NCBI GenBank assembly: GCA_963700475.1
Contig: CAVOXR010000007.1
Location: 1 to 64,000, forward strand
DNA from: Prado023 sp963700475
GTDB taxonomy: Bacteria > Actinomycetota > Actinomycetes > S36-B12 > CAIYMF01
Direction: 5' to 3'
Length of the DNA stretch: 64,000 nt
Shown: piece after piece, positions 50,197 to 58,586 of the stretch
How positions within the stretch are numbered: the first letter of the stretch is position 1
How the letters are laid out: every line of letters begins with the position of its first letter
Translations under genes and position numbers: made by a program
The notes under the pieces: model-generated
The model's input: the letters and a program-made list of their open reading frames with translations, nothing else
Databases searched by the model: none
Told to the model about the DNA's origin: nothing

Positions 50197-52464
50197 ATGA
50201 CCATTGCCGCAGACCGACCGACCACCAGCTCCGACCCGTGGGCGGGCTTCGATGACGGCGCGTGGCGCGAGTCCGTGGACGTCGCTGCGTTCATCCGCGG
50301 CAACTACACGCCCTACACCGGCGACGCCTCCTTCCTGGCCGGTCCGACCGAGCGCACCGAGTCGCTGTGGCGGTTCGTCGCCGACCTCATGCTCGTCGAG
50401 CGCGAGCGCGGGATCCTGGACGTCGACCAGCACACGCCGAGCACGATCACCTCGCACGCCCCCGGGCGGATCACCCCGGACATCCCCGAGCTGATCATCG
50501 GCCTGCAGACCGACGAGCCCCTCAAGCGCGCGATCATGCCCAACGGCGGCTACCGGATGGTCGAGAACGGCCTGAAGGCCTACGGCTACGAGCCCGACCC
50601 CCGGGTCGGCGAGATCTTCACCAAGTACCGCAAGACCCACAACGAGGGCGTCTTCGATGCCTACACCCCGGCGATCCGCGCCGCCCGCTCCAGCCACATC
50701 ATCACCGGCCTTCCCGACGCCTACGGCCGGGGCCGGATCATCGGCGACTACCGCCGCGTCGCGCTGTACGGCGTCGACAGGCTGGTCGTCGCGAAGAGGG
50801 CCGAGCTGGCCACGCTGGACAACCGGCTGAGCAGCGACGCGATCATCCGCGACCGCGAGGAGCTCAACGAGCAGATCCGTGCCCTGGCTGAGCTGGTCGA
50901 GCTCGGCGACATGCACGGCCTGGACCTGCGCCGCCCGGCGGTCACCGCCCAGGAGGCGATCCAGTGGCTGTACATGGCCTACCTGGGCTCGATCAAGGAG
51001 CAGAACGGCGCGGCCATGAGCCTGGGCCGGGTGTCCACCTTCCTCGACGTCTTCCTGCAGCGCGACATCGACGCCGGCACGCTCACCGAGCAGGGCGCCC
51101 AGGAGCTCGTCGACGACTTCGTGATCAAGCTGCGGATGGTGCGTTTCCTGCGCACGCCGGAGTACGACGCCCTGTTCTCCGGCGACCCGACGTGGGTCAC
51201 CGAGTCCATCGGCGGCATGGGCTACGACGGCCGGCCACTGGTGACCCGCTCCTCGTTCCGGTTCCTGCAGACCCTGTACAACCTGGGCCCGGCCCCCGAG
51301 CCGAACCTGACGGTCCTGTGGTCTGCGGCCCTGCCCACGGGGTTCAAGGAGTTCTGCGCGAAGGTCTCCATCGACACCTCGGCGATCCAGTACGAGTCCG
51401 ACGACCTGCTGCGCGAGTTCAACGAGGGCGGCGACGACTGCGCGATCGCCTGCTGCGTGTCGAGCATGCCGGTCGGCAAGCGGATGCAGTTCTTCGGCGC
51501 CCGGGTCAACCTGGCCAAGACGCTGCTCTACGCGATCAACGGCGGCCGTGACGAGATCACGGGCAAGAAGGTCATCGAGCTCGGAGATCCGGTCGCTGCC
51601 GACACCCTGGAGTTCGAGGACGTCTGGGAGCGCTTCGACGCGGCCATGACGTGGCTGGCCGACGTCTACGTCAACGCGCTGAACATCATCCACTTCATGC
51701 ACGACAAGTACGCCTACGAGCGCCTCGAGATGGCGCTGCACGACTACGACCCGGAGCGCACGCTGGCGTGTGGGATCGCGGGGCTGTCGATCGTGGCCGA
51801 CTCGCTGTCGGCGATCAAGTACGCAGGCGTGCACCCCGTGCGCGACGAGACGGGCCTCATCACGGAGTTCGAGCTCGACGGTGAGTACCCGGCCTTCGGG
51901 AACAACGACCCCCGCGTCGACGACATCGCCGCCCAGATCGTGACCGTCTTCATGGACAAGGTCCGCTCGTACCCGGCCTACCGCGACGCCCGCCACACCC
52001 AGTCGGTGCTGACCATCACGTCGAACGTCGTCTACGGCGCGAACACCGGGTCGACGCCCGACGGACGCAAGCGCGGCGAGCCGTTCGCCCCGGGCGCCAA
52101 CCCGATGCACGGTCGCGATCACAAGGGCCTGATCCCGGCCGCCCTGTCGGTCGCGCACCTGCCGTACGGTGACGCCCAGGACGGCATCTCGATGACCGCC
52201 TCGGTGATCCCCTCGGGCCTGGGCAAGACCGAGCAGGAGCGCGTGGACAACCTGATCGGCGTCCTCGACGGCTACGTCGACAGCCGGGGCTTCCACATGA
52301 ACGTCAACGTGCTCAACCGCGAGATGCTGCTCGACGCCATGGAGAACCCCATGAAGTACCCGCAGCTGACCATCCGCGTCTCGGGCTACGCGGTGAACTT
52401 CGTGCGGCTGACCCGTGAGCAGCAGCAGGACGTCATCGACCGCACGTTCCACATGAGCGTGTAG
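50197..52464 (+). CDS. pflB: Pyruvate formate-lyase (formate C-acetyltransferase)
   Basis: Glycyl-radical enzyme converting pyruvate and CoA into acetyl-CoA and formate under anaerobic conditions, cytosolic. It has 755 residues, normal length. The catalytic cysteine pair is Cys419-Cys420 in AIACCVSSM, and the radical glycine is Gly730 in RVSGYAVNF near the C-terminus. The ATG at 50197 follows a strong GGAGGAGAA ribosome site, and GACAAT (50162-50167) is a candidate -10. It is 63 bp before pflA. The enzyme's presence beside complex I genes marks a facultative anaerobe. The radical form is destroyed by oxygen, so anaerobic regulation is expected; the spacer has repeats and dyads that could serve. 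Confidence 0.97.
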   Translation: MTIAADRPTTSSDPWAGFDDGAWRESVDVAAFIRGNYTPYTGDASFLAGPTERTESLWRFVADLMLVERERGILDVDQHTPSTITSHAPGRITPDIPELIIGLQTDEPLKRAIMPNGGYRMVENGLKAYGYEPDPRVGEIFTKYRKTHNEGVFDAYTPAIRAARSSHIITGLPDAYGRGRIIGDYRRVALYGVDRLVVAKRAELATLDNRLSSDAIIRDREELNEQIRALAELVELGDMHGLDLRRPAVTAQEAIQWLYMAYLGSIKEQNGAAMSLGRVSTFLDVFLQRDIDAGTLTEQGAQELVDDFVIKLRMVRFLRTPEYDALFSGDPTWVTESIGGMGYDGRPLVTRSSFRFLQTLYNLGPAPEPNLTVLWSAALPTGFKEFCAKVSIDTSAIQYESDDLLREFNEGGDDCAIACCVSSMPVGKRMQFFGARVNLAKTLLYAINGGRDEITGKKVIELGDPVAADTLEFEDVWERFDAAMTWLADVYVNALNIIHFMHDKYAYERLEMALHDYDPERTLACGIAGLSIVADSLSAIKYAGVHPVRDETGLITEFELDGEYPAFGNNDPRVDDIAAQIVTVFMDKVRSYPAYRDARHTQSVLTITSNVVYGANTGSTPDGRKRGEPFAPGANPMHGRDHKGLIPAALSVAHLPYGDAQDGISMTASVIPSGLGKTEQERVDNLIGVLDGYVDSRGFHMNVNVLNREMLLDAMENPMKYPQLTIRVSGYAVNFVRLTREQQQDVIDRTFHMSV

Positions 52465-52527
52465 TCGATCACGTGCCCGCTGGGGGATGATGGCTTTCCC
52501 GGAGCGCCGGACGAGCTGGAGGCAGTC

Positions 52528-53319
52528 GTGAGCGATGAGGTGGGCGCCCCCGGCCGCGCGCCGGGCGATGTCGCCGACGGATCGCGGATCGGCTTCGTGC
52601 ACTCCGCGGAGACGACCTCCGGCGTCAACGGGCCGGGCCTGCGCTACACGGTGTTCCTGTCGGGATGCCCGCTGCGCTGCCTGTACTGCCACAACCCCGA
52701 CACCCAGACGATGCGCCTCGGGGAGCGCACGTCGGCGCACCACGTCATCGAGGAGGCAGGTCGCTACCGGGCCTTCATCTCGCACGGCGGGGGCCTGACC
52801 GTCACCGGCGGCGAGCCCCTCCTGCAACCGGCGTTCGTCGAGGACCTCTTCGTCGGGGTCAAGGACGCCTATGGCCTGCACACCGCGCTGGACACCTCCG
52901 CCAACGGCGGGCACCGGGCCAGCGAGCGGCTGCTGGCGAACACCGACCTGGTCCTGCTGGACATCAAGGCGGGCAACGCCGCGCTCTACGAGAGGGTCAG
53001 CGGCGGCGGCAGCCTCAGCGATGTCCTCGCCTTCAGCGCGCGGCTGGTGGACCACCAGGTCAAGGTCTGGATCCGGTTCGTCCTCGTGCCGGGCCTCACC
53101 GATGGGCCGGATGAGATCGCCGAGGTGGCCGACCTGGCCGCGGACCTCGGCAGCATCGTCGATCGGGTCGAGGTCCTGCCCTACCACCGGCTCGGGGTCG
53201 ACAAGTACGCCGCCCTCGGGCGCGCCTATCCCCTGCTGGGCACGCCAACACCGACCAGGGAGTCCGTGGACCAGGCGCTGGCGATCTTCCGCGACCGCGG
53301 CCTGTACGCCCTGGCCTGA
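52528..53319 (+). CDS. pflA: Pyruvate formate-lyase activating enzyme
   Basis: Radical SAM enzyme that installs the glycyl radical on PflB. It has 263 residues from the GTG at 52528 with GGAGG about 6 nt upstream. The CxxxCxxC motif is Cys47, Cys51, Cys54 in GCPLRCLYCHNP, followed by the SAM-binding GGEPLLQP and a DIKAGN segment, as in PflA. There are no extra ferredoxin clusters, so it is the short, PFL-specific type. It is in an operon with pflB. Confidence 0.96.
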   Translation: MSDEVGAPGRAPGDVADGSRIGFVHSAETTSGVNGPGLRYTVFLSGCPLRCLYCHNPDTQTMRLGERTSAHHVIEEAGRYRAFISHGGGLTVTGGEPLLQPAFVEDLFVGVKDAYGLHTALDTSANGGHRASERLLANTDLVLLDIKAGNAALYERVSGGGSLSDVLAFSARLVDHQVKVWIRFVLVPGLTDGPDEIAEVADLAADLGSIVDRVEVLPYHRLGVDKYAALGRAYPLLGTPTPTRESVDQALAIFRDRGLYALA

Positions 53320-53385
53320 TCCGTGCGCCTCCCCCACTGCCGGGGCCGATCGTGGTAGTCAATGGCTGACCACAAGGAGGTCCAC

Positions 53386-53985
53386 ATGTCCATGCCAGAT
53401 CCCAACTCGATCGACCCCTCTGCCCGCCAGGCCGTCGCCGGAGTCGCCAAGTGGTGGTGGCTGCTGCTCATCACGGGCGCCCTCTGGCTGATCATCGGCG
53501 GGATCGTCCTGCAGATGGACGCCCAGTCCCTGGCCACTGTCGGGTACCTCGTGGGCTTCATGCTCATCTTCACCGGCATCGAGCAGTTCATGGTCGCCTC
53601 GGCCGCATCCGGATGGAAGTGGGTGTGGATCCTGTTCGGCGTGTTCTTCCTCCTCGGCGGGATCTGGGCCGTGGCCAACCCGATCGGGACGACGGCGGCC
53701 CTGGCCTCGTCCCTTGGCCTCCTGTTCGTCCTGATCGCCATCTTCTGGTTCGTCGAGGCGTTCGCCTCCAAGGGCTCCAACCCCCTGTGGTGGCTGACGC
53801 TGGTCTCCGCGTTCATCATGCTCGGGATGGGCATCTGGGTCGGCAGCCAGGGCCTGCTGGCCAAGGGCATCACGTTGCTGATCTTCGCCGGGTTCTGGGC
53901 GATCATGCACGGGATCGGCGACTTCATCCGTGCCTTCCAGCTCAAGAAGCTGGGAGCACTCGTCGAGGCCAGGACCGCCGCCTGA
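53386..53985 (+). CDS. DUF308/HdeD-like membrane protein
   Basis: 199 residues with six hydrophobic helices in pairs (WWWLLLITGALWLIIGGIV; VGYLVGFMLIFTGIEQF; WVWILFGVFFLLGGIWAV; LLFVLIAIFWFVEAF; WLTLVSAFIMLGMGIWV; LLIFAGFWAIMHGIGDF), the HdeD/DUF308 pattern. Function in actinobacteria is unknown; in enterobacteria HdeD is linked to acid resistance, which could relate to the formate and acid made by the PFL upstream (inference). The ATG at 53386 follows AAGGAGG; an earlier in-frame ATG at 53362 has no ribosome site. Confidence 0.88.
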   Translation: MSMPDPNSIDPSARQAVAGVAKWWWLLLITGALWLIIGGIVLQMDAQSLATVGYLVGFMLIFTGIEQFMVASAASGWKWVWILFGVFFLLGGIWAVANPIGTTAALASSLGLLFVLIAIFWFVEAFASKGSNPLWWLTLVSAFIMLGMGIWVGSQGLLAKGITLLIFAGFWAIMHGIGDFIRAFQLKKLGALVEARTAA

Positions 53986-54023
53986 TGGATCGGGGTGCCG
54001 CCCGGTACCCCTCGCTCGCGCCG

Positions 54024-54053
54024 CAGCCCGGTTGGGTCCACCCAGCCGGGCTG
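54024..54053 (+). terminator. Terminator behind the DUF308 gene
   Basis: A 13-bp stem, CAGCCCGGTTGGG with 54041-54053, and a TCCA tetraloop. Its single wobble pair is U-G on the plus-strand RNA, consistent with ending the plus-strand unit before menG. Confidence 0.7.
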
Positions 54054-54134
54054 CTGGCTGTCCGGGCGTCGCACCCAGGGCTGGTCGGCCCGGGCGAGTT
54101 GGGCTGATCCGGGCCCACCGGGGATGATTGCCCG

Positions 54135-54893
54135 GTGACCCGCGCCAGCCTCGACAAGGACCCCAAGGACGTGCAGTCGATGTTCGACCACGTCGCGGCC
54201 AAGTACGACGTGACCAATGACGTCCTCTCGCTCGGACAGGATCGCTACTGGCGGCGTGAGGTCGTGCGCGCCGTGGCAGCCAAGCCGGGCCAGCGGGTGC
54301 TCGACCTGGCTGCGGGAACCGGGACGAGCTCACTGCCGTTCGCGAAGGCCGGGGCCGCCGTGGTCTCCAGCGACTTCTCGCTGGGCATGCTCACCGAGGG
54401 ACGCCGGCGGTTCCCGCAGCTGCCGTTCGTCGCCGGGGACGCCACGACATTGCCCTTCGCCGACGACTCCTTCGATGCGGTCACGATCTCGTTCGGCCTG
54501 CGCAACGTGGTCGACGTGGAGGCAGCGCTGGCCGAGATGCACCGGGTGACCAAGCCGGGCGGGCGGCTGGTCGTGTGCGAGTTCAGCCATCCGACCTGGA
54601 CGCCGTTCCGCACCGTCTACGTCGAGTACCTGATGCGCGCGCTGCCGCCGGTCGCCCGCACGGTGTCCAGCGCGCCGGAGGCCTACGTCTACCTCGCCGA
54701 GTCGATCCGCGCCTGGCCCACCCAGCCCGAGCTCGCCGCCCGGATCGCGGCCGTCGGCTGGACGAAGCCTGCCTGGCGCAACCTCTCCGGGGGAATCGTG
54801 GCCCTTCACCGGGCCACGGCCGCGCCGGCGTCGGGGTCGACCTCCGAGACCGGCGGCGACTACCGGCGATCCCCGCTAGAATTGGCCCCGTGA
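54135..54893 (+). CDS. menG: Demethylmenaquinone methyltransferase (UbiE/MenG family)
   Basis: SAM-dependent C-methylation of demethylmenaquinone, the last step of menaquinone synthesis. It has 252 residues from the GTG at 54135. UbiE signature parts: MFDHVAAKYDVTNDVLSLGQ, YWRREVV, the SAM motif VLDLAAGTGTSSLPFA, and SFGLRNVVDVEAAL. A GATGAT box lies 6 nt before the GTG, so it may be leaderless. The stop overlaps the menF GTG (GTGA). Confidence 0.95.
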   Translation: MTRASLDKDPKDVQSMFDHVAAKYDVTNDVLSLGQDRYWRREVVRAVAAKPGQRVLDLAAGTGTSSLPFAKAGAAVVSSDFSLGMLTEGRRRFPQLPFVAGDATTLPFADDSFDAVTISFGLRNVVDVEAALAEMHRVTKPGGRLVVCEFSHPTWTPFRTVYVEYLMRALPPVARTVSSAPEAYVYLAESIRAWPTQPELAARIAAVGWTKPAWRNLSGGIVALHRATAAPASGSTSETGGDYRRSPLELAP

Positions 54894-56152
54894 CCGAGTT
54901 GCGCACCACGACGCATGGACGGGTCGTGCGCACCGTCACCCTCGACGGCATCGAGGAGGAGCTGCTCGGCCTCCTGCCGACCTCGGGCGGCCACGCCTGG
55001 GTCCGCGACGGAGCCGGCTTCGTCGGTTGGGGCGAGGCAGCACGGTTCACGATCTCCGGTCCCGAGCGATTCAGCCGCGCCCAGCGCTGGTGGAGCGCGT
55101 GGTGCGATGCTGCCCATGTCGACGACCAGGTGGGCATGCGGGGTTCCGGGCCGGTCGCGTTCGCCTCGTTCACGTTCGACTCCGGTCCGCAGGAATCCGT
55201 CGTGATCGTCCCGGCCGTGGTGGTCGGGCACAGGGCCGGCCGGACCTGGCTCACCACGGTCGAGACCGATGGTCTGGCACCGGTGACGCTGCCCGACCTC
55301 GAGTCACCCGTGGTCTCCGGACCGATCCGCTGGGAGCCCGGTTCGCGTCCTGTCGAGCACTGGGCCAGGGCCGTGGCTGAGGCGATCGGACGGATCACCG
55401 CTGGTGAGCTGGACAAGGTCGTGCTCGCCCGCGACGTCGTCGCTGAGCTGCCCGCCCCGCTGGATGCCGCCGGCCTGCTGGGCCGGATGGCCGCGGCCTA
55501 CCCCGAGTGCTGGACGTTCAGCGTCGACGGCCTCGTCGGGGCGACCCCCGAGCTGCTCGTCCGTCGCGACGGCGATCGCGTGACCTCGCGGGTCCTGGCC
55601 GGGACGGTGCGCCGGCGCGGCGATGATTCCGTCGATGCAGCCCGCGCTGCCGCCCTGCTGGACTCCGACAAGGATCTCGAGGAGCACGAGTACGCCGTGC
55701 ACTCGGTCGCCGAGGCGCTCGCCGCGCACTGCACCGACCTCGATGTGCCGTCCGCTCCGCACGTGCTGTCGCTGGCCAACGTCCAGCACCTGGCCACCGA
55801 CGTGACCGGCATGCTCGCCGATGGGGCCTCGGCCCTGGCCCTGGCGGCCTCGCTGCACCCGACGGCGGCGGTCTGCGGGACGCCGACCGAGCGCGCGGCC
55901 GCCCTGATCCGCGAGCTCGAGGGGCTCGACCGCGGCCGGTACGCCGGTCCGGTGGGCTGGATCGACGCGCGCGGGGACGGCGAGTTCGGGATCGCCCTGC
56001 GGTGTGCCGCGGTGGAGGACACCGAGCGGGGTGCGGCAACCCGCCTGCGGCTCTACGCGGGCTGCGGGATAGTCGCCGGCTCGACCGCCGAGGGCGAGAT
56101 CGCCGAGTCCGAGGCCAAGCTCGACGCGGTGCGCCGGGCCCTGGAGTCCTGA
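54890..56152 (+). CDS. menF: Isochorismate synthase
   Basis: Chorismate-utilising enzyme that makes isochorismate, the entry to menaquinone. It has 420 residues from the GTG at 54890. The chorismate-binding C-terminal domain carries KVVLARDVVAELPAPL, ATPELLVRRDG, EHEYAVHSVAEAL, HPTAAVCGTPTERA and GWIDARGDGEFGIALRCA in order. A perfect TAGAAT sits 7 nt before the GTG (54877-54882), so it could be transcribed separately and leaderless, besides being coupled to menG. Siderophore-type isochorismate synthases are similar, but the men neighbours decide. Confidence 0.93.
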   Translation: MTELRTTTHGRVVRTVTLDGIEEELLGLLPTSGGHAWVRDGAGFVGWGEAARFTISGPERFSRAQRWWSAWCDAAHVDDQVGMRGSGPVAFASFTFDSGPQESVVIVPAVVVGHRAGRTWLTTVETDGLAPVTLPDLESPVVSGPIRWEPGSRPVEHWARAVAEAIGRITAGELDKVVLARDVVAELPAPLDAAGLLGRMAAAYPECWTFSVDGLVGATPELLVRRDGDRVTSRVLAGTVRRRGDDSVDAARAAALLDSDKDLEEHEYAVHSVAEALAAHCTDLDVPSAPHVLSLANVQHLATDVTGMLADGASALALAASLHPTAAVCGTPTERAAALIRELEGLDRGRYAGPVGWIDARGDGEFGIALRCAAVEDTERGAATRLRLYAGCGIVAGSTAEGEIAESEAKLDAVRRALES

Positions 56153-56182
56153 GGCCCCATGGTCGGGGCGCCGGAATCAGGT

Positions 56183-56198
56183 ATACCCCATAGGGTAT
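56183..56198. promoter_or_regulatory. CsoR/CstR-family-like operator upstream of the rhodanese gene
   Basis: ATACCC-CATA-GGGTAT is a perfect inverted repeat with 4-bp centre, the layout of operators bound by CsoR-family copper or persulfide sensors. It overlaps a possible -10 (TAGGGT/TATTCT). The gene behind it is a rhodanese, a typical target of the persulfide sensor CstR. No such regulator gene is in the window. Confidence 0.6.
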
Positions 56199-56248
56199 TC
56201 TTCTCCACAGTTGCGCACGTCTGAAGCGCACCGGACCAGGAGGTCATC

Positions 56249-56581
56249 ATGGGGTTCTTCGCCAACCTGTTCGGCACGGGTGAGAAGGTCGACACCAGCG
56301 CCGCGACGCTCAAGCCGCAGGGCGTCAAGGTCATCGATGTCCGCTCACGCGGGGAGTACCAGGGCGGGCACATCGCCGGCGCCAAGAGCATGGATGTGGG
56401 GTCCTCCGACTTCGCCCAGGCCGTGAAGCGGCTCAACGCCAGGCACACCTACCTCGTGTACTGCCAGAGCGGGAGCCGCTCGGCGCGCGCCGCGGGAACG
56501 ATGCGCGCCGCCGGTCTGACGGTTCTCGACGGCGGTGGAATGCACAAGATGAAGTCCAACGGCTGGAACGTCGGCCCCTGA
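56249..56581 (+). CDS. Single-domain rhodanese-like sulfurtransferase
   Basis: 110 residues from the ATG at 56249, behind an AGGAGG ribosome site. The rhodanese fold has VKVIDVRSRGEYQGGHIAGA and the active-site loop YCQSGSRS with catalytic Cys72. Such proteins carry persulfide sulfur between donors and acceptors. The upstream operator (56183-56198) suggests induction by persulfide or copper. It converges on menD with an 11-bp gap. Confidence 0.93.
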   Translation: MGFFANLFGTGEKVDTSAATLKPQGVKVIDVRSRGEYQGGHIAGAKSMDVGSSDFAQAVKRLNARHTYLVYCQSGSRSARAAGTMRAAGLTVLDGGGMHKMKSNGWNVGP

Positions 56582-56592
56582 TCCCGGGCTCG

Positions 56593-58404
56593 TCACGTCC
56601 TGGGTCCGGACAACCTGTCAGCCACCGCACCGCGGACCGCGGCCATCAGCTGCGCTTCGGCCGCCCGGTCCGGGACGCGAGCCACGACCACGTGCACCCC
56701 TCCTGCTGACATCGCCCGAGTGAGCGCCTGATCCAGCCCGGCAAGGTCAACGACCGCGACCGCGGACACCCCCGCAGCCTGCGCGACCGCCACGAGGTCC
56801 CTTCCCAGCGGGGTCCCGAACACGCGCTCGAAGGAGGCGGCGTGCTCCGGGCGGCCCTGTTCGAGCTGATGGAAGATGCCGCCGCCGTCGTTGTCCGTGA
56901 CGACGATCACGAGATCGGGTCGCGGCTCGTCGGCGCCGACGAGCAGTCCGTTGTGGTCGTGCAGGAAGGCCAGGTCGCCCATGAGGGCCAGCGCCGGACC
57001 GCCGCCCAGCGCCTGATGCGCCAGCGCCGCGCCCCACGCGGTGGACACCAGGCCGTCGATCCCGTTGGCGCCCCGATTGCCGATCACGCGCAGGCCATCG
57101 CGCCGGCCGGCGACCATCTCGACCTGGCGGACCGGCCACGAGGCAGCCACGAGCATCAGGGCGTCGTCCGGGGCCCGGTTCCAGACCTGGGCGGCCACGG
57201 CCGAGCCGGTGAGGGACCTGGTCCCCGCCAACTCGGCGGTCACGACCTCGGCGGCAACCCTGTCCGCGGCCTGCCAGTCGGCCAGCCACGCGGCGTCCCG
57301 GGTGAAATCGGCGGGAGGCAGTGGGATCCCGGTGAGCACCCTCTCCGCCGTCCGCAGCGGGTCGCACACCTCGCGCCCCACTGTGGGCAGCTCGATCGCC
57401 ACATGCCGCCCGGCCTGTCGGATGAGGTCCATCGTGGGCCGGGACAGGCCGAACTGCCCGACCGTGAGCACGATGTCCGGGACGTGCTCTGAGAGGAAGG
57501 CTGCGCTGCCCAGCACGAGGACCCCATGCCCGAGGGCCGTCGGCGCGGCGTGAAGGTTGGCTGACGGCTCGTGGACGATCGGCCATCCACAGCCGTCGGC
57601 CAGGGCGGCCAGCCACTGGTGGTGCCCGCGCAGCGAGGTGCACGGCAGGTCACCGGCGAGAATGACGCCCCGGGCGGGCAGCTCACCGAGGGCCTCCCGG
57701 GCATCCCGGACGTCGCACCCCGTGAGCGGTGGTCGGCGGGGTCGAGGAGGGGAGTAGCCCAGGGCGTCGCCGTCCGGCGTGCCGGCGTGATCGGTGTCGA
57801 CCGGCTCGGGGACGAGCGGGAGCCGGAACCCGACGTTGAGGTGGACCGGTCCGGCGTGGGCCATCCCTCCCCGGCCGAGACCGCCGGACGCGAGAGCGGG
57901 CGACCCGACCGCCGCCGCGACGGCCATCCCGGCCGATGCGCGGGCTGCACGCTGGGCCGAGTCCGGATCCTCTGGATCGATCCGACGGGCGGCCCCCAGG
58001 TCGGCGAAGAAGCGCACGGTGCGGCCGAAGAAGTCCACCTGGTCGATCGTCTGGGGTGCCCCGACGCCCCGGGACTCGATTGGTCGGTCCGCGCTGAGGA
58101 CGACCAGGGGGATCGCACTGTAGGAGGCCTCCACGACCGCGGGCGCAAGGTTGGCCACGGCGGTGCCCGAGGTGCAGATGACGACAACGGGGGTGCCGGA
58201 GACCTTGGCCAGACCGAGGGCCAGGAATCCCGCCGAGCGCTCGTCGATCCGCACGTGCAGGCGGATCCGGCCCGCGCGGTCCAGGCGCAGGGCCTCGAAG
58301 GCCAGCGGGGCGGAGCGCGACCCGGGGGCGAGCACCACGTCGCGCACGCCCTGATGAACCAGCTCCGCCAGGAGGGCGCGCGCCAGCGCGGTGGCCGGAT
58401 TCAT
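56593..58404 (-). CDS. menD: 2-succinyl-5-enolpyruvyl-6-hydroxy-3-cyclohexene-1-carboxylate synthase
   Basis: ThDP enzyme that adds a succinyl-semialdehyde unit from 2-oxoglutarate to isochorismate. It has 603 residues from the ATG at 58402-58404. The N-terminal DVVLAPGSRSAPLAFEA, the RIDERSAGFLALGLAK segment with the ThDP-activating glutamate, and the metal-binding GDLAFLHDHNGLL are intact. It shares the 2-oxoglutarate pool with KorAB. A 182-bp spacer with a hairpin separates it from menC on the same strand. Confidence 0.95.
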   Translation of the reverse strand: MNPATALARALLAELVHQGVRDVVLAPGSRSAPLAFEALRLDRAGRIRLHVRIDERSAGFLALGLAKVSGTPVVVICTSGTAVANLAPAVVEASYSAIPLVVLSADRPIESRGVGAPQTIDQVDFFGRTVRFFADLGAARRIDPEDPDSAQRAARASAGMAVAAAVGSPALASGGLGRGGMAHAGPVHLNVGFRLPLVPEPVDTDHAGTPDGDALGYSPPRPRRPPLTGCDVRDAREALGELPARGVILAGDLPCTSLRGHHQWLAALADGCGWPIVHEPSANLHAAPTALGHGVLVLGSAAFLSEHVPDIVLTVGQFGLSRPTMDLIRQAGRHVAIELPTVGREVCDPLRTAERVLTGIPLPPADFTRDAAWLADWQAADRVAAEVVTAELAGTRSLTGSAVAAQVWNRAPDDALMLVAASWPVRQVEMVAGRRDGLRVIGNRGANGIDGLVSTAWGAALAHQALGGGPALALMGDLAFLHDHNGLLVGADEPRPDLVIVVTDNDGGGIFHQLEQGRPEHAASFERVFGTPLGRDLVAVAQAAGVSAVAVVDLAGLDQALTRAMSAGGVHVVVARVPDRAAEAQLMAAVRGAVADRLSGPRT

Positions 58405-58447
58405 GGGTGTCCGAGGCCGGACACTGTCGGCACCGGTGCCTCAATTC

Positions 58448-58483
58448 GGGTGCCACTTGCTGTTCTTGCAGCAACGCGCACCC
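58448..58483 (-). other. Two-step hairpin in the menC-menD spacer
   Basis: GGGTGC (58448-58453) pairs with 58478-58483 and TTGCTG (58457-58462) with CAGCAA (58469-58474), loop TTCTTG, with a 3-nt symmetric internal loop. It lies between the menC stop and the menD start on the transcribed strand. It may be a terminator or a leader structure for menD; it has no U-run. Confidence 0.4.
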
Positions 58484-58586
58484 AAGTTCGCAGGGGATGG
58501 GTGCGCGGGGACTGTCGCCAGCGGGAGTGGGGACCGCGGGAGTGGCGTCCGCGGGACTGGGGACGGTGGGTCGCGGGCACGGCGCG

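Noticed and set aside
56183..56198. Simple promoter -10 rather than an operator
   Set aside because: The perfect 6-4-6 symmetry is more than a -10 hexamer needs, although the two may overlap.
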